From: Tritrichomonas musculus
Lineage: Eukaryota > Parabasalia > Tritrichomonadida > Tritrichomonadidae
Assembly: GCA_039105265.1 (NCBI GenBank)
Contig: JAPFFF010000012.1
Location: forward strand, 868,001-932,000
Direction: 5' to 3'
Length of the DNA: 64,000 nt
Part shown: positions 11,623-20,358 of the stretch, piece after piece
Numbering within the stretch: the stretch's first letter is position 1
Layout: every line of letters begins with the position of its first letter
Translations under genes and position numbers: made by a program
Notes under the pieces: model-generated
Told to the model about the DNA's origin: nothing
Database searches by the model: none
The model's input: the letters and a program-made list of their open reading frames with translations, nothing else

Positions 11623-12486
11623 ATGAGTGACAGTGATTATTTTAGTGATAGTGAAGAAGAAGAAGTTAACTTTGAGAAAGAAAACATTCGATCAAAAATA
11701 AAAGCAAGATTAAAATCAAATTTGAGTCCAAAGAATGATTCTTTAATTGCTCCAATTCATGAAGATATCGTTGCTAAATATAATTCTGTTAATGTTATTG
11801 TAGGTAAACAAAGTATGGGAAAAACAGTTACAGCATTAGAAGAAATCATTAAAATTTCAATACTTAATACTCATCATTTATTAATTTATGTTACAAAAGA
11901 TGGTGAAGAGAACGATAAAAGTTGGTTATCATTAAAACCATTATTACAAATGCCAACAGTTGTAGTTAGTGAAAAAGATGCTGAAAAATGTATTGATGAA
12001 TTATTAGCAGCAAAAAGTTTATATTACAAAATTCGAAGAGAAAGAACCAAAAATAAAATTTCACAAGATCAATTAGATGACTTATTTAATGTTTTGTTTG
12101 TTGAAGATTTTGATCGAGAATATTTACATTCAATCGTATTATTTGATGATATTTCAAATTCAAAATTATTCTCGTCAGAAGAATCATTTTTTAGTCAATT
12201 ATTACGTAGATGTCGTCATACAAATATGTCTTATTTCTTATTAGTTCAAGGTTGGAAAGGGTTAAAACCACATATTAAAAATGAAATAAGTACTTTATAT
12301 TTATTGCCTGGTTTTAATAAACAACAATTACGTTACATTTATTCTCAAGCAGCAAGTAATTTAGATTTTGAAGACTTTTTTGATGCATTTCAACAATTAA
12401 ATGAAATGAAACATGAACATCCAGATGAACATCCAATGATTGTTATTCAATGTTCTTCAGGTGGTGATACATATATTAGGTCTTAG
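11623..12486 (+). CDS. Polinton genome-packaging ATPase (A32/FtsK-HerA type)
   Basis: A 287-residue P-loop ATPase. The Walker A motif (VGKQSMGKT) is near residues 60-68 and the Walker B motif (IVLFDDI) near 172-178. It is followed by an arginine-rich segment (LLRRCRHTNMS) and a sensor-like stretch ending in a Gln (LLVQGWKG), the usual order in the FtsK/HerA/A32 packaging group. By family knowledge such enzymes drive DNA into preformed capsids. The N-terminal 50 residues are acidic and Ser-rich. It lies just upstream of the capsid genes, as in other Polintons, and its 3' end overlaps the convergent small ORF by 11 bases. Confidence 0.92.
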   Translation: MSDSDYFSDSEEEEVNFEKENIRSKIKARLKSNLSPKNDSLIAPIHEDIVAKYNSVNVIVGKQSMGKTVTALEEIIKISILNTHHLLIYVTKDGEENDKSWLSLKPLLQMPTVVVSEKDAEKCIDELLAAKSLYYKIRRERTKNKISQDQLDDLFNVLFVEDFDREYLHSIVLFDDISNSKLFSSEESFFSQLLRRCRHTNMSYFLLVQGWKGLKPHIKNEISTLYLLPGFNKQQLRYIYSQAASNLDFEDFFDAFQQLNEMKHEHPDEHPMIVIQCSSGGDTYIRS

Positions 12487-12778
12487 AGTTAATAAAATTT
12501 ATAACATCATTCAAAGTAATTTTAATTTTTGCAATATCATCTTTGATCTTCAAAATTTCTGAATCGTCTTTTTCTTCGTCTTCATTAACCTTCTTTAACA
12601 TTAATTCACCTTTGATTTTGGTTATACGATAACCTTGAATATGATACTTTTTGTTTAGTTTATGTGTTGTTTCTGAATCTAGTTGTTCTTTGTTCTTAGA
12701 ATAGAATAAATTAAACTCATCAATTGTTTTAAACTCTTTTAAATAATTTTGAATAGGTTCAATAATTTTCAATTCCAT
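12476..12778 (-). CDS. Small structural-block protein, helical, unknown
   Basis: A 100-residue protein, Lys/Glu/Ile-rich, with a predicted helical C-terminal third (acidic stretch near residues 66-72, then an amphipathic helix). Its ATG is preceded on the minus strand by TTTATTTTTTTTAAA. It is convergent with, and overlaps by 11 bases, the 3' end of the packaging ATPase, and is divergent from the 43-codon membrane-protein ORF. I recognise no domain. Position inside the capsid cluster suggests a minor virion component, which is inference only. Confidence 0.6.
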   Translation of the reverse strand: MELKIIEPIQNYLKEFKTIDEFNLFYSKNKEQLDSETTHKLNKKYHIQGYRITKIKGELMLKKVNEDEEKDDSEILKIKDDIAKIKITLNDVINFINSKT

Positions 12779-12829
12779 TTTAAAAAAAATAAAATTTATT
12801 TAAACATTTTTGAAAATATTTAAAACAAT

Positions 12830-12961
12830 ATGCTGATTGAAATTCTCTTAGGAACGCTTGTTTTGATTGAGTTAATGAACACATTATTAAGAGTTATAAA
12901 GCTTTTCCCTCCAAATGAGCCACCATTAGATGATGAAATTAGACGAAGAATGTACTCATAA
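12830..12961 (+). CDS. Small single-pass membrane protein, 43 aa
   Basis: A short ORF with a hydrophobic N-terminal segment of about 20 residues (starting MLIEILLGTLVLIELMNTLL), a short basic patch (RVIK), then a proline-bearing polar tail ending RRRMYS. The layout fits a tail-exposed single membrane helix. It fills the gap between two minus-strand genes in the capsid cluster, ending four bases before the stop of the neighbouring pVI-like gene. Tiny hydrophobic proteins are common in Polintons and adenovirus-like viruses. The gene is supported by fit and composition, not by homology. Confidence 0.5.
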   Translation: MLIEILLGTLVLIELMNTLLRVIKLFPPNEPPLDDEIRRRMYS

Positions 12962-12964
12962 ATT

Positions 12965-13246
12965 TTAACTAGGTCCATAATTATTATTATCATAAGCAGG
13001 TTGTAAGAATTTTTCTTTCCCAGTTTCTAACCAAGGTTGAACTTTATCATTAACTGTTCGAATACCTCTTCCAATACCACTCGCAATATTACCAATTGTT
13101 CCACCTACTGTTTCTCCAACTTTTTCTAAGACAGGTGCAACTTTATCTGCTGCAAATTGTAAACCTTTTTGAACTATTGGAACTGCTTTTTGTGCAAAAT
13201 TTTTAACTTTCTCTCCTATTTTTTTAATCCAAGAACCAAAAGCCAT
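12965..13246 (-). CDS. pVI-like amphipathic minor capsid protein
   Basis: A 93-residue protein beginning MAFGSWIKKIGEKVKNFAQK, that is, an amphipathic Trp-bearing helix rich in Lys and Gly. A second amphipathic region (AVPIVQKGLQFAADKVAPVL) and a Gly-rich patch (GETVGGTIGNIASGIGRG) follow, with a polar tail. This pattern resembles the membrane-lytic N-terminal region of adenovirus protein VI and similar short proteins in virophages and Polintons. It lies directly beside, and divergent from, the first major capsid gene, which suits a capsid-interior protein that helps endosome escape. The assignment is by composition and context, not alignment. Confidence 0.6.
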   Translation of the reverse strand: MAFGSWIKKIGEKVKNFAQKAVPIVQKGLQFAADKVAPVLEKVGETVGGTIGNIASGIGRGIRTVNDKVQPWLETGKEKFLQPAYDNNNYGPS

Positions 13247-13315
13247 TGTATAGAATTGTTTTTCATTTTAAAAAAAATTGGCTTTTCGAATTTTTTAAAT
13301 TCTTCATAAAAACAG

Positions 13316-15112
13316 ATGACTTATCAAAACGCACAATTTAAGAATACAGGAAATGATGAAGGTGACATATTAAACTTTTTCAATAATCATTTGAGGACAT
13401 TAGTGCAAAAGAATGGAGGAGATAATACTTTTTCAGTCGTAGAAGAATTATGTCATGACAAAGATGAAACAATTCCAATTGGTACAAAAACAAAAATAAG
13501 ATTAACTCATTCTGGTCATACAATATCTCAAATAGAGAAAAGTTTTCTTCGATTAATCGTAGATTTAAATCTATCAATGAACAAAACAATTGCTCCCAAC
13601 GTGTTTACTGGAAAAGATTGGGAAAAATTAAATTTGATTTTCGTTGGTTTCAAAGATGCTGTTGAAATCATATCTGAATTACAATTTTGGGTTGATGGAA
13701 AATTAATTTCAGGTTATCATCAAAGTGAAATGGTTAGAGAATCCTTCGCATATAATTCAATTCGACCAAAAGATTCAAAGTATAATTCTGCTCATTCTCA
13801 TTCGTTATGGGAAAGTGTTTGTTGTATGTCTCCAAATGTTGCAGGTGTTTATATTCCAATGAGTGCATTTGAAGGTAATAATAAGAAAGTACAGGTCAAA
13901 ATGGAACTTGTAATTCCTTTCACAGATCAATTAGCATTACAAGCTTGGAGATTATATCCAAATCGAATTTTAGGAGAAGTTGAAGAAGAAATAAAATTCA
14001 CATTAGATGGTTTAGTTTGGTGTCAAGTTCCTCCAAAGAATGTTGCCGAAGCTATTAAATTTTGGACATCAGCAAATAATGGTGAATTAAATGCACCTGA
14101 TCTTCCAATTACAAATCATTTTGTTCAAATTAATCAAGAGGCACTCATTGTTTCTAAAGTATATCAATGTGCGTTCGCAAAATTCAAAGCGAACGATACA
14201 ACAGAAAACAAACTTCCAAATAATGCCTATTATTGTGCATCGAGTGTACATGATGCGACTGGTGTCGCACAATGGAATAAATATGAAATAGATTTGAATA
14301 CATTAGAAGTTAATGTAAATGAATGTAAAATTGAAAAATGTCGTACAAATTGTGCTGGATTTGGTGTCAAACCTGATGTTATTGAAGCTTTAATGACAAC
14401 TTTACAAGAACCAATTATTATTCCATCTCAAGAATTAACACGATATCAATTTGAATCAAGAATTACAGAAAAACGAATAGATATTTCAAAATCAATTCCA
14501 TTAAAGAATGCAACAAATATTACTTTAATGTTTCCAAGTAAACCAAATGACTTAACAGTTTATCAAAATCCAATGTTTACTCAATTTAGATTATCAGTTA
14601 ATAAAAAGAAATATCCAGAAACTGAGTTTGATAATTCTTGGGATGGAAGATTTGTTCAATATCAATTAATGGCAAATGAATTAGATGGGTATATTGAACC
14701 AACAGTTGAATATTTAGAATCAATCTCTAGACCGTTAAATCATGTTTATGAATCGATTCCAACCATGAATCAGCATGATCGATATTTCATGTGTCCATTT
14801 GATAATACAAGTTTTGGAATTAATTTTCAATTGGAGAGAGGTAATTCTGGATATGTATTTGATGGAGTTGATACTGGTAATCAAGCTGTTTCAATTGAAT
14901 TCCGTGGAAATCTTATTGAAGTTGATGAGAAATGTCGTTATTTATACCCATATTATAAAAATAATGCAGGAACAATTCAAGTAAATACAGACGCGGGATC
15001 AAAAGTTTCACCAATTCCAGAAATGTGGATTTGTTCTGATACTTATTGGACTTGGTCAATTCAAGATGGTGTTCAATATTACCCACGTGGAAGACCAACT
15101 GGTTATGACTAA
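13316..15112 (+). CDS. Polinton major capsid protein, copy 1 (double jelly-roll type)
   Basis: A 598-residue protein beginning MTYQNAQFKNTGNDEGDIL. Family-like hallmarks are a conserved LTHSGHTISQIEKSF stretch, the segment FVGFKDAVEIISELQFWVDG (near 115-135), IPFTDQLALQAWRLYPNRIL (about 200-220), a VWCQVPPKN segment and a C-terminal ICSDTYWTWSIQDG block. It is closely related to the next gene and lies 31 bases upstream of it. By family knowledge, trimers of such proteins form the hexagonal capsomers of an icosahedral shell. The start is shared with the paralogue (MTYQNAQF), which fixes it. Confidence 0.87.
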   Translation: MTYQNAQFKNTGNDEGDILNFFNNHLRTLVQKNGGDNTFSVVEELCHDKDETIPIGTKTKIRLTHSGHTISQIEKSFLRLIVDLNLSMNKTIAPNVFTGKDWEKLNLIFVGFKDAVEIISELQFWVDGKLISGYHQSEMVRESFAYNSIRPKDSKYNSAHSHSLWESVCCMSPNVAGVYIPMSAFEGNNKKVQVKMELVIPFTDQLALQAWRLYPNRILGEVEEEIKFTLDGLVWCQVPPKNVAEAIKFWTSANNGELNAPDLPITNHFVQINQEALIVSKVYQCAFAKFKANDTTENKLPNNAYYCASSVHDATGVAQWNKYEIDLNTLEVNVNECKIEKCRTNCAGFGVKPDVIEALMTTLQEPIIIPSQELTRYQFESRITEKRIDISKSIPLKNATNITLMFPSKPNDLTVYQNPMFTQFRLSVNKKKYPETEFDNSWDGRFVQYQLMANELDGYIEPTVEYLESISRPLNHVYESIPTMNQHDRYFMCPFDNTSFGINFQLERGNSGYVFDGVDTGNQAVSIEFRGNLIEVDEKCRYLYPYYKNNAGTIQVNTDAGSKVSPIPEMWICSDTYWTWSIQDGVQYYPRGRPTGYD

Positions 15113-15125
15113 GATAAGATCTAAA

Positions 15126-15143
15126 TTTTTTTTGCAAGAACAA
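15126..15143 (+). promoter_or_regulatory. Late-type upstream motif (capsid copy 2)
   Basis: TTTTTTTTGCAAGAACAA ends at the ATG. A T-run followed by GCAA (or GTTGCAA, GTGCGAA) also lies just before the genes starting at 17,510, 20,359, 27,492 (minus) and 28,270 (minus), all structural-block genes. It is proposed as the late promoter/initiator class. Confidence 0.5.
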
Positions 15144-16970
15144 ATGACTTATCAAAACGCTCAATTTAGAAACTTTGGAAATGATGAAGGTGACATATTA
15201 AACTTTTTCAATGATCATTTAAGAAATTTGGTATCAAAAAATGGAGGAGATAATACTTTTTCATCATTTTCAGAAGAATTTCATGATAAAGATTTACCAA
15301 TAGAAAAGTTATCAGAAAAAACAAGAATATTGTTAACTCATTCAAATCATACAATATCACAAATAGAAAAAGGTTTTATTTCAATGATTGTTGAATTTGA
15401 TGTCGCATTTGAAAATCAATTTGATCAAGAAGAAAATTGGTATTTTAAATTGTATGATGAACACGGAAATCATATTGGTTGGCGACCAAGTGATCAAGGT
15501 CAGATCAATCAAATCTTTGTTGGTTTCAAAGATGCTGTTGAAATAATTGATGAAGCAAGATTCTTTGTTGACGGTAAATTAATTTCAAATTATCATCAAA
15601 CAGAAATGATTCGAGAATCTTTTGCATATAATTCTATTCGTTCTCGTGATTCAAAATTAAATTCACCTCACTCTCATTCATTATATGAAAATGTAATCAA
15701 AATGTCTCCAAACGTATGTGGAGTGTATATTCCAATAATGAATCTTGCTTGGGACAATGGGGAAAAATCTTGGGTGCATGTTGAATTAGATTTAAACATT
15801 CCTTTCACAGATCAATTGGTTTTACAAGCTTGGAGATTATATCCAAATCGAATTCTTGGTGAAATAGAAGAAGAAGTAAGATTTTGTTTAGATGGTTTAG
15901 TTTGGTGTCAAGTTCCTCCAAAGAATGTCGGAAAAAGATCCATGACTCACTACCTTGAGGACCGAATAGAATATAATGCACCTGATGTTCCAATAACAAA
16001 TCGTTTCTCTCAAATTAATCAATACGGTTTAATTGTTCAGTCAATGTCTGTCGATTCTCTCCAAACAACAATTGCCACACAAAATAATACATTCAACACA
16101 TTTAGATGTTTATCATCAATCCCATACGATTTGGATCAATATGATTCACGAATTGCATTAAATCCTCCTGGGGTTAATTTTGTGACACTTGGAGTCATGT
16201 ATAATAAATTACAATATAATCCAAGAAGTGTAAAAATAAGAGAAGGAAGATCAAATTTGTTTGGATTTGGAATTAAACCAAATGTATTAGAATCATTAAT
16301 GACAACTTTTCAAGAACCTTTAATTGTACCAGCTCAAGAATTAAGAAGAGTAATTTTTGATCAACCAATAACAGAAAAAGGAATATATGTTTCAAAAAGT
16401 ATGCCATTAGTTAATGCTACAAATATAACAATGATGTTTCCAACGTCTCCTTTTGATTATACTGTTTATAGAAATATAATGCATAAAAATGTTCAATTAA
16501 TTATTGATAAGAAATTATATCCACAAAAAGAATTTGAAAATACTTGGGATGGAAGATTTGTTCAATATCAATTAATGGCAAATGAATTAGATGGAATTGA
16601 AGCAACACCAGAATATTTAGAATCAATATCTCAACCTTTGAATGATTTACAAAATAATTATTCACAATATGTCAATTCATATTTTGACGATACAAATTTT
16701 GGAATTAATTTTCAATTAGAGAGAGGTAATTCTGGATATGTATTTGATGGAGTTGATACAGATAATCATGAAGTTTTAATACGATTCAAAGCAGATTCTA
16801 TTGCGCCAGAAGAACATTACAATATATACACTTTTCCAGATACAGATGATAATACTATATTAAATACAGCTCATCCAGAAATGTGGATTTGTTCTGATAC
16901 TTATTGGACTTGGTCAATTCAAGATGGAGTTCAATATCATGATGATGGAGTACCAAGTGGCTATAAGTAA
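15144..16970 (+). CDS. Polinton major capsid protein, copy 2 (paralogue)
   Basis: A 608-residue paralogue of the preceding capsid protein, sharing start (MTYQNAQFRNFGNDEGDIL), the IPFTDQL-LQAWRLYPNRIL block, VWCQVPPKN and the terminal ICSDTYWTWSIQDG block. The two differ most in the segment around residues 80-110, where copy 2 has an extra loop, and in the middle (about 300-360), as expected for surface loops. I chose the ATG at 15144 over an upstream in-frame ATG that overlaps copy 1, because it matches copy 1 and follows a late-type T-run/GCAA sequence. Two capsomer proteins per element is unusual. Confidence 0.87.
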   Translation: MTYQNAQFRNFGNDEGDILNFFNDHLRNLVSKNGGDNTFSSFSEEFHDKDLPIEKLSEKTRILLTHSNHTISQIEKGFISMIVEFDVAFENQFDQEENWYFKLYDEHGNHIGWRPSDQGQINQIFVGFKDAVEIIDEARFFVDGKLISNYHQTEMIRESFAYNSIRSRDSKLNSPHSHSLYENVIKMSPNVCGVYIPIMNLAWDNGEKSWVHVELDLNIPFTDQLVLQAWRLYPNRILGEIEEEVRFCLDGLVWCQVPPKNVGKRSMTHYLEDRIEYNAPDVPITNRFSQINQYGLIVQSMSVDSLQTTIATQNNTFNTFRCLSSIPYDLDQYDSRIALNPPGVNFVTLGVMYNKLQYNPRSVKIREGRSNLFGFGIKPNVLESLMTTFQEPLIVPAQELRRVIFDQPITEKGIYVSKSMPLVNATNITMMFPTSPFDYTVYRNIMHKNVQLIIDKKLYPQKEFENTWDGRFVQYQLMANELDGIEATPEYLESISQPLNDLQNNYSQYVNSYFDDTNFGINFQLERGNSGYVFDGVDTDNHEVLIRFKADSIAPEEHYNIYTFPDTDDNTILNTAHPEMWICSDTYWTWSIQDGVQYHDDGVPSGYK

Positions 16971-16994
16971 AATTTTTATTTGATTAGAAAAAAT

Positions 16995-17474
16995 ATGTCA
17001 ACATTAATTTCATATAACATTGATCCTCGATTAAATATTCAACCTACAAAAATTCATAAAACTTATTATCCAATTCAAGGTTGGAAGATAGATAATCCTG
17101 AAAAACAAAAATTAGATGAATGTCTAACAGTTGATAACTTTTATTTAGAAAAAGATAGATTTGTTTATAAATTTCCATCAGAATTTCATACACCTACTCA
17201 AGGTCAAGAACGATATATCATTTATCAATATTGTTATTTATTAAAAGATGGACATACTGCATCAAATTATACCGTTCATGCGAGTTTTGTTCCTCGAAAT
17301 AATTATTGTGATAGTTTAGTTTATGTTGCAAATTTACAAGTTCCTGATGATAATAGAAAATATTTAATTGATTCAGAGATGAGACAAGGCTTTATGGTTT
17401 GGTTTAAAGATACTCGAACAAGAAAAATAATAGTTCCTGATTATTTCATTATTTTCTTAAAATTAGAATATTGA
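16995..17474 (+). CDS. Penton-like minor capsid protein (probable single jelly roll)
   Basis: A 159-residue beta-rich protein immediately downstream of the two major capsid genes. Alternating hydrophobic/polar stretches (for example RYIIYQYCYLLKDG and SNYTVHASFVPRNNY) fit a single jelly roll, the fold of Polinton penton proteins that close the capsid vertices. The length is compatible with a single jelly roll, but the identification comes mainly from order and apparent beta content. The ATG at 16995 is preferred to an upstream TTG. It is followed after 35 bases by the first fibre-like gene, echoing the penton-fibre partnership in adenoviruses. Confidence 0.62.
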   Translation: MSTLISYNIDPRLNIQPTKIHKTYYPIQGWKIDNPEKQKLDECLTVDNFYLEKDRFVYKFPSEFHTPTQGQERYIIYQYCYLLKDGHTASNYTVHASFVPRNNYCDSLVYVANLQVPDDNRKYLIDSEMRQGFMVWFKDTRTRKIIVPDYFIIFLKLEY

Positions 17475-17509
17475 ATCAATTTTATTTTTGGTGCGAAAAT
17501 AAAAATTTA

Positions 17510-20332
17510 ATGACAGGTGTTTGGACCGATACAGATTTTGAAAATTTTGCAAAAGTAGGAGGTGGAGGAGGACCTGCAATTGATACTAGTATATTTCTCA
17601 GGAAAAATTTTGGTACTGCAACTGGATTATCAGTTAATGGAACATTTAGAATAGATGAGAAAGCTGAAATAAAACAACCAGAAAATTTTAAATGGCCAAT
17701 TGCTGAAGGTCAAACAAAATCGTTAAAAAATATTTATGAAGATATTGGAAAAATAAAAGCAACAGATAAAGATGAATTAGAAAGAACAATGGATACAAAA
17801 GATAATGTAATCAAAGCAAATTTAACAACATCTATTAATGCCAATAAAGCTCAAATTGATACTCTTACAACAGATTTGAACGAAAATAAAACAAAAACCA
17901 CAACTGTGGAAACAAATTTGAATAATCATCTAACTGACTATAATACATTTAAATCAAATACGAATACATCATTAATATCTGAAGCAAGAGCAAGAGAAAC
18001 ATTGAAAACAGAACTTCAAAATCTAATTGCAACTACCGAAAGTCAAATTCCAACAATAACTGAAACAATGTGGAAATTCTTAAATGGATTGATATATGTT
18101 GAGCAAGAAAAAGTCAAAGACGATAAGACAAAAGAGATCATTCAAAAAATCTATTTACCGAAGTTAATCACTTATATTGATACTCTTTGGTTTTTCCAAA
18201 AACCTAATAGTAAGAATTATATGAGCTCACATCAAATAATCAATAGGATTCAGCATTTCCACGACGATGGAAATTCAACAGCAAATTTTCAATTACAATA
18301 TTATCCAAAAGGAACACCGTCGAAAGATATTACAGACGGAAAAGCACAACTATACGGAGTTCGGAGTAATGATATTTGTTTGAAATATATTGATTTGAAA
18401 GAAGTTGAGAAAAAAGAATTGAAATTAGGAAGCGAAACAACAGCATCAACCAAATTAGAATTTCCAGTAGAATCCTATTTTCCAAACGGAATCTGGTATG
18501 GAGATGGTTCAAATAATCCAGCTAATGCTCGCAATGTTAGATCAACCATGAATTCACTTGCTCGGTCATATTCAAATTTGAAAACGGTTGTTGATCAATT
18601 AAATCCAGACGATATAAATAATATGAAAACGGTTCTTAACAATTTAAAATCGTCATTTAACGGAATTGATCAAGACGTTCTTGAAAAATTAAAACATTTT
18701 ACTATTGAAACTCTTGATTGGGAAGAAAAAGATGAGGACGGTGATGTTGCGGCGACAAAACATACAACTCTAACCTGTAATGATTTAGTTTATTTTCCAA
18801 AAGGTTGGGCAATTCGGTACAAAAGAGCCGATAATAAATATATCGTATTGACATCATCCGCTTTTACGGCGATTCATCAATGGACAAATCAACAAATTGT
18901 TGATAATTATTATACTCAAAAAGTTGTTGATACAGCTCAAATTGGAAAAAACAAAAAGAAAGGAACAACGTTTCGATCAGTTCAACCCCAAACATATTCT
19001 GAAGTTTTTGATGAAATAGATTTAGACAAAATGAATGCAGAACGAGAAGCTGAACATCAAATTATTGATCGAATTTTTGATTATATTAATCTTACTTATA
19101 ATGCTTTAAATGAAACTGATCAAGATTTAGAAAATAATCATCTGACAAATAAACAATTAGGATTAATATTTAGAAATTCAATATTTGCAGAATCAATGAA
19201 AAACTCAATTCCGTTAAAACCTTTAAAACCTCAAGAATTAGCTGCTTATGGTTTTGTTAATTTTGAACAACATGGTTCTGAAATATTTGACGATCATGGT
19301 AGACATGCATTTAAAACTTGTACTTATTCAATTGATTCTAATTCAAATACGATCTTAAATATTGAATTAAAAGGAATTGATCATTATCATGCTGATCATT
19401 TAATAATTCATGTTTTCGAAAGAGAAAGAGATATAACTAAATTAGGTTATGCATTATCAAATATTGATTTAGTATTTGATGTTCAAATTAGTTCTAATCA
19501 AATTGAATCAAATTTGTCATCAAAATTATATACATATTCAATAACAAAAGATGCAAATGTTGATAAAGTAATGATTCAAATAATTGGTACATTTAATTTA
19601 AAAATGTTAGAAGATGAAAATGATTTGAATTTTTGGGAAGATCAAGAAGAAAATATAGAACCTGATATTGAATTAGATAATCGAATTATTGTATATTATC
19701 AATTACCTGCAAATGAGAATTTCAAAAATTATTTGGCCACTCTTGGTTCATCATCATCAGGAGGTTCTATAGATTTTGATACATTAACCAGAATAACAAA
19801 TTTAGAAAATACAATGAAAAATTATACTGAAAGGGTATCAACTTTAGAATCAAATGTTGATCAAATTGGAAATGTATTTTCTGCTGATACTACTGAGAGT
19901 CAAGAATATCGAAATAAAGAAGGTTTTGTCATAAATAATAAAGCTCAAACATTGGCATTAAATGAGGAAAAACCAGTTGTATTAACATTGGAAGAAAAAT
20001 TAAAGAAATGGCAAGACGAAGAACTAGATCAATTAAAATGGTTAAATCAAGGAATCAAAGAGATTTGGTCATTTTGTGCTGGTCTTTCAGAAGATTTATC
20101 TCGATTAGAAGAGAATCAATGTCAATGTGGAGGTAGTGGAACAGTATCAGATGACAAATTAACTGCTTTGGAACGAAAATGTAAAAATATTGAAACTGAT
20201 CTAACGTTTGAAAATTTGACAACTGAGAATCGAATTAAGATCTTAGAAGATAAAACTAAAAATATTGAATGTGATAAATTTTATGATAGTAGAATTCAGT
20301 TATTAGAAGAAAAATGTTCCACAATTGAGTAA
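17510..20332 (+). CDS. Fibre-like structural protein 1, coiled coil, about 940 aa
   Basis: The protein starts with a short globular region containing a Gly run (KVGGGGGPAIDTS). Residues about 90-180 form a heptad-like coil rich in Asn/Thr (DTLTTDLNENKTKTTT). A central mixed region follows, then a second coil (RITNLENTMKNYTERVSTL) and a C-terminal Cys-bearing coil (ENQCQCGGSG, then LTALERKCKNIETDL and LEEKC). Such alternation of beta-rich and trimeric-coil segments is typical of viral and phage fibres. The start at 17510 is the first ATG. It is the first of two consecutive fibre-like genes after the penton-like gene, so a host-attachment spike role is inferred. Confidence 0.6.
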   Translation: MTGVWTDTDFENFAKVGGGGGPAIDTSIFLRKNFGTATGLSVNGTFRIDEKAEIKQPENFKWPIAEGQTKSLKNIYEDIGKIKATDKDELERTMDTKDNVIKANLTTSINANKAQIDTLTTDLNENKTKTTTVETNLNNHLTDYNTFKSNTNTSLISEARARETLKTELQNLIATTESQIPTITETMWKFLNGLIYVEQEKVKDDKTKEIIQKIYLPKLITYIDTLWFFQKPNSKNYMSSHQIINRIQHFHDDGNSTANFQLQYYPKGTPSKDITDGKAQLYGVRSNDICLKYIDLKEVEKKELKLGSETTASTKLEFPVESYFPNGIWYGDGSNNPANARNVRSTMNSLARSYSNLKTVVDQLNPDDINNMKTVLNNLKSSFNGIDQDVLEKLKHFTIETLDWEEKDEDGDVAATKHTTLTCNDLVYFPKGWAIRYKRADNKYIVLTSSAFTAIHQWTNQQIVDNYYTQKVVDTAQIGKNKKKGTTFRSVQPQTYSEVFDEIDLDKMNAEREAEHQIIDRIFDYINLTYNALNETDQDLENNHLTNKQLGLIFRNSIFAESMKNSIPLKPLKPQELAAYGFVNFEQHGSEIFDDHGRHAFKTCTYSIDSNSNTILNIELKGIDHYHADHLIIHVFERERDITKLGYALSNIDLVFDVQISSNQIESNLSSKLYTYSITKDANVDKVMIQIIGTFNLKMLEDENDLNFWEDQEENIEPDIELDNRIIVYYQLPANENFKNYLATLGSSSSGGSIDFDTLTRITNLENTMKNYTERVSTLESNVDQIGNVFSADTTESQEYRNKEGFVINNKAQTLALNEEKPVVLTLEEKLKKWQDEELDQLKWLNQGIKEIWSFCAGLSEDLSRLEENQCQCGGSGTVSDDKLTALERKCKNIETDLTFENLTTENRIKILEDKTKNIECDKFYDSRIQLLEEKCSTIE

Positions 20333-20336
20333 ATAT

Positions 20337-20358
20337 TATTTTTGTTGCAAAAGTAAAA
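20337..20358 (+). promoter_or_regulatory. Late-type upstream motif (fibre-like 2)
   Basis: ATTTTTGTTGCAAAAGTAAA ends one base before the ATG. Same class as at 15,126. Confidence 0.48.
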
